64,000 nucleotides of DNA from Flavobacterium anseongense (lineage in GTDB: Bacteria; Bacteroidota; Bacteroidia; Flavobacteriales; Flavobacteriaceae): positions 124,001 through 188,000 of the forward strand of contig NZ_JAKIHN010000001.1 in the NCBI RefSeq assembly GCF_021608185.1. The letters are read 5' to 3'. A model generated the notes under the pieces. The model was not told the DNA's origin, ran no database searches, and saw nothing but the letters and a program-made list of their open reading frames with translations. This document shows, one piece after another, positions 60,901 to 64,000 of the stretch. How positions within the stretch are numbered: position 1 is the first letter of the stretch; each line of letters opens with the position of its first letter. A program made the translations under genes and the position numbers.

Positions 60901-62061
60901 AATAATTTGAGTATTATCTGTTGTACGATAATATTCTATTGTCCCATTAGTACTTATACTTGTAGTTGTCCATGCTCCTCCTGATTGAGTTGAAAAAGAA
61001 GCATTTGCAACTGGCCCTAATCCATTTGCGTCAATAGTTTTAATTAATCCAGTAGAACCTAACGTCAAAGTTGAAGTCCCAGTAGTTCCGCTTCTGATTT
61101 CTCCATTAGCATTAGAAAAATCTAATGTTCCGTTAACTACTAATGAAGCTCCACCATTTATCGTATGGGTAAAAGATCCCGGATCAAATGTTGCTCCATT
61201 ATTGACGGTAATACTTTGACCTGAAGTCATCGTTCTGGCAACACCCATGGTAATCTTACCTGTATTTGCTATAACAACACCACCAGTAGCACCAAATGAT
61301 GTAACCCACTCTATACCTGCATTTGTAGTTCCCGATATTGTTCTTGCTGTTGAAGTATTGTATTGAAGCTTTGCACTTGATCCATACGTTGGAGCGGCAG
61401 ATGCTGTTGCGGTACCTTCAATAGAAAGCACACTATTAACTGTTACCCCTGAAACTGTTTTTGCTCCTGAATTGGAAAGAGTAAGGTTAGAGTATGTTAA
61501 ACCTAACACCGTTTGGGCCGTTCCACTATAGTCAAAAGTTGAACCTGTATTTAGTGTCCATGTAATTGTATTTCCTGAAACAACAGTTGCAGCACTAAGC
61601 TTTAAAGTTCCACTTAAATTAATTGACCATGTCCCATTATTACCGCTACCACCGACAACCTGAGTGGCTGTAACTGTAGTACCTGATGCAATAGAGAAAG
61701 TCGCATTGTTATTACCATTACTTTTATTTATTGTTATAGTACTCGTTATACTTAATGTAAAAGCTCCTGTAATTGTAGCGGTTGCTCCAACACCAGATGT
61801 TGCCAATGTGTTACAAGAATGATTGGTATCTAATGTAACAGTGACTCCAACAGGTATTGTCACATTATCATTAGAATCAGGGACGCCATCAGCATCTGTA
61901 CCACTATTTAAAGTCCATGTCCCAGAAGTCCCCCAACTTCCCGTCGATGCAGTAAAATTGGCTTGACCAATTACATCATTTAGTCCAAAAATAAGCATGA
62001 AAAATAATAGTGTCCAAAAACCTTTTGTTTTTCTTACGGAATTAAGTAAAAGTGTTTTCAT
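57925..62061 (-). CDS. T9SS-secreted surface protein, 1378 aa
   Basis: Signal peptide of about 33 residues (SVRKTKGFWTLLFFMLIFGLNDVIGQ). N-terminal 600 residues are a beta-helix-like Thr/Ser/Gly/Asn-rich region that begins with a GTW/SWGTSGTW strand set, typical of G8-like or autotransporter-like repeats. Then two near-identical 92-residue Ig-like repeats (starting at residues 640 and 732), and a module shared with the neighbouring gene (LIRLDYTLWSSPVSGQ, NGNPYPSPISMSQF-type VGNPYPSPI, GTLYFWRETNN). The T9SS sorting domain ends the protein (SVKVFDIRGRLLEEKKEIN ... ITVTKKVIR). Probably an adhesin or surface coat; no enzyme motif seen. Confidence 0.9.
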   Translation of the reverse strand: MKTLLLNSVRKTKGFWTLLFFMLIFGLNDVIGQANFTASTGSWGTSGTWTLNSGTDADGVPDSNDNVTIPVGVTVTLDTNHSCNTLATSGVGATATITGAFTLSITSTITINKSNGNNNATFSIASGTTVTATQVVGGSGNNGTWSINLSGTLKLSAATVVSGNTITWTLNTGSTFDYSGTAQTVLGLTYSNLTLSNSGAKTVSGVTVNSVLSIEGTATASAAPTYGSSAKLQYNTSTARTISGTTNAGIEWVTSFGATGGVVIANTGKITMGVARTMTSGQSITVNNGATFDPGSFTHTINGGASLVVNGTLDFSNANGEIRSGTTGTSTLTLGSTGLIKTIDANGLGPVANASFSTQSGGAWTTTSISTNGTIEYYRTTDNTQIITDRDYNNLTITGTQTKTWTLAATRTVNGNINVSGGLTMSGTQTVNVAGNWVNSSGTFTKGTETFNFNGTAQSIGGSTSTTFNNVTLSNSGTKTFNIATTFGNNLTIASGVIANLSTFTHTDNGTLTLGGFGTASGSFGSTSSSATYKTDTFFTTATGIINVSIGSCGAISAVLSGANTICNGSSTNLTVAVTGGVSTYTVVYSGGTVNNYTSGSNISVSPTSTTGYSLTSVTDSYGCTASLSGTPTVTVNNPSVAPTSISGTTTICSPNSTTLTAVGGTLGTGANYQWGTGAVVGTSPLSGETASTLNISPGSSTTYWVRIESTTSPCTANTSGVTQLVTVNIPSVAPTSISGTTTICNGNSTTLTAVGGTLGTGANYQWGTGAVVGTSPLSGETASTLIVSPSGTTTYWVRIENTTGPCTATTSGVTQAVTVSNANTWTGGASSTSWTTSGNWSCGIVPTSVTDVTISTASFYPEISSNVTINSLTLDSGTTLKVNSTYDLTVTDVIDNDGTLTLENNANLLQTNDVSNTGSGATTVKRNSSALIRLDYTLWSSPVSGQGLYAFSPFTFGNRFYVYRTTTNLYNNADVGFSLTGLNGNGVNGTDSNNVQFATAKGYLIRVPWNHPTTAAVWNGTFTGVPNNGDITYTMTNGASGFRYNLVGNPYPSPISMSQFVSDNSTKITGTLYFWRETNNTSANNAYCTWAGGTFTSNGESQVFDPSGIIRTGQGFIVEAQASETVLSFNNGQRSSDNANQFFKNNSVVNRTDSVETNRFWLNLTNASGAFSQMAAGYMTDATDGVDIYDGKNINTGEVLLNSVLNNEEYTIQGKALPFTTADVIPLRYKITTAGDYTITLDHVDGLFTGGAQPIYLKDNLTSTIHDLNTGAYTFTSNAGTFSDRFEIVYTTQLGIENPVFTANNVIIYNQNNEFVVNSGNTIMGSVKVFDIRGRLLEEKKEINASQTTIGNGLTNQVLLVQITSEEGITVTKKVIR
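59593..60144 (-). repeat. Two tandem 276-bp repeats in the T9SS gene
   Basis: Codons for SVAPTSISGTTTIC start at 60144 and again at 59868, exactly 276 bp (92 codons) apart; the copies share ANYQWGTGAVVGTSPLSGET and differ in a few residues near the Cys. This is a recent in-frame duplication. Confidence 0.8.
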
Positions 62062-62147
62062 ATAGCAATTTATTTTTTTATAATTAGTTTGATTAATGTT
62101 ATTCTACTATAAAACCATTTTTGATATTTAAACATTTGTAATAAATT

Positions 62148-62155
62148 CAAAAGTA
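62148..62155 (-). promoter_or_regulatory. Candidate -7 element of the 1378-aa T9SS gene
   Basis: Minus strand TACTTTTG, exact consensus; a TTG lies 16 nt upstream (62172-62174), slightly close. Leader about 80 nt. Confidence 0.35.
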
Positions 62156-62184
62156 GTTGAATTTAGTAAAACAAAAAAATAACC

Positions 62185-62200
62185 AATCGATTAAATGCAT
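62185..62200 (-). promoter_or_regulatory. Shared upstream box ATGCATTTAATCGATT
   Basis: Minus strand copy, 123 nt before the start codon at 62061. Differs from 17333-17348 at one base. A partial second ATCGA copy follows immediately upstream (62207-62211). Confidence 0.5.
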
Positions 62201-62426
62201 TTTTTGTCGATTAAAAGCTTAATTTTATACTTGTTTGTACTAATTTTAGGTGTATAAAGTGAATTTAGTTTTAATTAACAACGATTTCCAATATCGCAAA
62301 ACTACTTTTGTTAATTAAATATTTACTATTATATCGGCAAAATTAATAATATACTCGTTTAACAACGTTAATTAATAAATAAGTCTTTCCAATAGTTATG
62401 AACATAATACTTAAATAATTATATAG

Positions 62427-62468
62427 CAAAAAATCCCCGTCTCATTCCAAAAAAAGAGACGGGGATTT
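62427..62468 (-). terminator. Terminator of the rightmost T9SS gene
   Basis: Perfect 13-bp stem AAATCCCCGTCTC (62431-62443) and GAGACGGGGATTT (62456-62468), with an A run at 62428-62433 giving T residues on the minus strand. Confidence 0.88.
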
Positions 62469-62488
62469 AAAAATAAATATCTAAATGA

Positions 62489-64000
62489 TTATCTTATCAC
62501 TTTCTTAGTTACAATAATTCCATCATCAGATGTTATTTGTACCAACAGTACTTGGTTTGCTAAACCGGCACTGATAATAGTTTGGCTTGAATTAATATCT
62601 TTTAAATCTTGTAACAACCTGCCTCGTATGTCAAATATTTTAATGGATGACATTGTAACATTACTTGAATTAACAACTAAATCATTGTTCTGAGGATAAA
62701 CAACAACAGTATTCGCAGTAAATGTTGGATTATCAACACCTAATGGTAAGGCATATACAATTTCGAAACGGTCATTAAAAGTTCCTGCATCCGAAGCAAA
62801 TGAATAAGCACCCGTATTTAAATCATGGTATGTTGTTGTCAAATTATCTTTTACATAAATTGGTTGACTAACATCTGTAAATAAGCCATCAACATGGTCA
62901 AGTGTAATTGTGTAGTTACCAGCTCCAGCCGCTTTAAACGCTAGTGGAACAACATCGGATGAATCAAATGGAAGACTTCTTCCTTGAATGGCGAATTCTC
63001 CATTATTTATTAAAGAATTTAATGCCGTTGGATTATCATTAATATAACGACCGTCAATTGCCGGGTCTATGTTTTGAGTAGCTCCAGTCATATAAGCAAC
63101 CATCATTTGATTAATATTTGACGCAGAATCAGACAAGTTCAACCAAATTCTATTACGTTCTATTGTAGTAGTAGTTTTTAAAAACTGATTTGAATTATCT
63201 CCAATACGTTGATCATTATTAAATGTCAAAGATGTAGATGGTGAAGGAACTTTAACTATAAACCCTTCTCCTACTTGAATTACTCCATTTGGCACAATAT
63301 TTAAAGTATCGCCACCAGACTGTACTCCACCAGCTGTAGTATAAGTTGCATAGGAAGGAGCAGCACTATTATTGGTTTTTCTCCAAAAATACAATCCATC
63401 ACCTGGTGTATCCGGATCATCTCCAATACCATTATCTATAATAAATTGGTCTGCATCTATAGTAGATGGATATGGGTTTCCAGTGGCATAAAATTTTCCT
63501 GTAGGTAACGATGTTAAATTTAAAGTACCATTAAAGGCAGTCCCTCCTGTAAATACTCCGTTAAATACAGCACCCGGTGCGGTTGGATGATTCCATGGCA
63601 TACGAATTAAAAATCCTTTACCAGTAACAAAACTATTAGTAGCCGTTTCAGCAACATACTGACCCGCTGCACCAAGAGTTCCATCAAATGTATAAAAACG
63701 ATTAGTTAAGGTTAATGGCGAAAACGCTAGCAATTGTTGTCCACTAACTGGTGAGGACCACAACACATAATCAAGACGAATCAACTGTGCTGTATCTCTG
63801 TTCACTATCGTTGAACCTGATCCCGAATTGGCAACATTGTTTGTTTGTATTAAGTTACTATTATTCTGCATCGTTAAGGTTCCGTTATTGATGATAGCAT
63901 CTGTAACTGTTAAATCTTTAGTAGAAGCTACTGTTACGGATTTACTTGCATCAATCTTTAGAGTATTTGCAGTTGCATCCACAACAGCTACTGTAACTGC
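62489..64000 (-). CDS. T9SS-secreted surface protein (5'-partial)
   Basis: 503 residues visible; the frame is open to the right edge of the window (an internal GTG at 63982 is not the start). The visible part is the C-terminal half of a protein like its neighbour: LTVTDAIINNGTLTMQNNSN, LIRLDYVLWSSPVSGQ, GNPYPSTIDADQFI, GLYFWRKTNN, RIWLNLSDSASNINQMMVAYMTGATQ, ITLDHVDGLFTDVSQPIYVKDNLT, and the T9SS sorting domain SSIKIFDIRGRLLQDLKDIN ... IIVTKKVIR. The two proteins match along the whole C-terminal 450 residues, so they are tandem paralogues. Confidence 0.9.
   Translation of the reverse strand, partial: AVTVAVVDATANTLKIDASKSVTVASTKDLTVTDAIINNGTLTMQNNSNLIQTNNVANSGSGSTIVNRDTAQLIRLDYVLWSSPVSGQQLLAFSPLTLTNRFYTFDGTLGAAGQYVAETATNSFVTGKGFLIRMPWNHPTAPGAVFNGVFTGGTAFNGTLNLTSLPTGKFYATGNPYPSTIDADQFIIDNGIGDDPDTPGDGLYFWRKTNNSAAPSYATYTTAGGVQSGGDTLNIVPNGVIQVGEGFIVKVPSPSTSLTFNNDQRIGDNSNQFLKTTTTIERNRIWLNLSDSASNINQMMVAYMTGATQNIDPAIDGRYINDNPTALNSLINNGEFAIQGRSLPFDSSDVVPLAFKAAGAGNYTITLDHVDGLFTDVSQPIYVKDNLTTTYHDLNTGAYSFASDAGTFNDRFEIVYALPLGVDNPTFTANTVVVYPQNNDLVVNSSNVTMSSIKIFDIRGRLLQDLKDINSSQTIISAGLANQVLLVQITSDDGIIVTKKVIR

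Larger units (their letters stand above)
62062..62488. other. 427-bp intergenic region between two T9SS genes
   Basis: Very AT-rich. Contains, from right to left: the terminator of the rightmost gene (62427-62468), about 200 bp with no recognisable element, the ATGCATTT box (62185-62200) and the -7 element of the 1378-aa gene (62148-62155). No tRNA or ORF. Confidence 0.7.

Overview
The window looks like chromosomal DNA from a Flavobacteriaceae bacterium, most likely Flavobacterium or a close relative. The evidence is the AT-rich sequence, Bacteroidota promoters (TTG, 17-23 nt, TAnnTTTG) with almost no Shine-Dalgarno sequences, type IX secretion (T9SS) C-terminal sorting domains on three giant surface proteins, and lineage-typical families (DUF5686, DUF4290, DUF2279, a 480-residue class GAPDH). 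No prophage, insertion sequence or CRISPR array was found.

Layout. 1-1.5 kb: 3' part of rny. 1.5-3.6 kb: a single-domain response regulator, a Xer recombinase and a small outer-membrane barrel protein, all on the minus strand. 3.8-8.4 kb: aroQ, a DUF5686 outer-membrane protein, a YoaK-type membrane protein, a 39-aa membrane peptide and a TSUP permease. 8.5-10.9 kb: a minus operon DUF493-DUF4290-murA, whose MurA has Asp in place of the fosfomycin-target Cys. 11-15.7 kb: AAA ATPase, recQ, fmt, hup, yqgE. 15.7-17.2 kb: class IV aminotransferase, START-like protein, tRNA-Met. 17.5-26.9 kb: one 3150-aa T9SS adhesin with 14 Ig-like repeats arranged as seven two-repeat units. 27-34 kb: hisS, a MacB-type permease, prmC, GNAT, ribD with a coupled HAD phosphatase, yigZ and a thioesterase. 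34.3-37 kb: dnaA, a low-molecular-weight phosphatase and an RsmI-like methyltransferase. 37-41 kb: a minus cluster of cell-wall and lysine-pathway genes (lytic enzyme, DUF2279, mltG, GNAT, dapF). 41-47 kb: htrA, gap, an orphan secreted protein and aconitase. 47-50.5 kb: two tandem acyltransferases and a divergent membrane-anchored protein resembling copper type II monooxygenases. 50.5-55.7 kb: an envelope-folding operon of three parvulin-type isomerases plus a MoxR ATPase. 55.9-57.8 kb: prfC and a small tripartite-tail protein. 57.9-64 kb: two paralogous T9SS surface proteins on the minus strand, the second running off the right edge.

Themes. Most genes are housekeeping: translation, replication, peptidoglycan, riboflavin, TCA cycle and glycolysis. 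The accessory content is the set of T9SS surface proteins plus a population of intergenic hairpins built from short repeated words. The least-explained signals are a 16-bp box (ATGCATTTnATCGATT) shared by the upstream regions of two T9SS genes 44 kb apart, the alternating dimer structure of the adhesin repeats, the monooxygenase-like protein, the HAD enzyme fused translationally to ribD, and a terminator-like hairpin directly against the start codon of the aminotransferase. All family calls come from reading the sequence; no database search was run.
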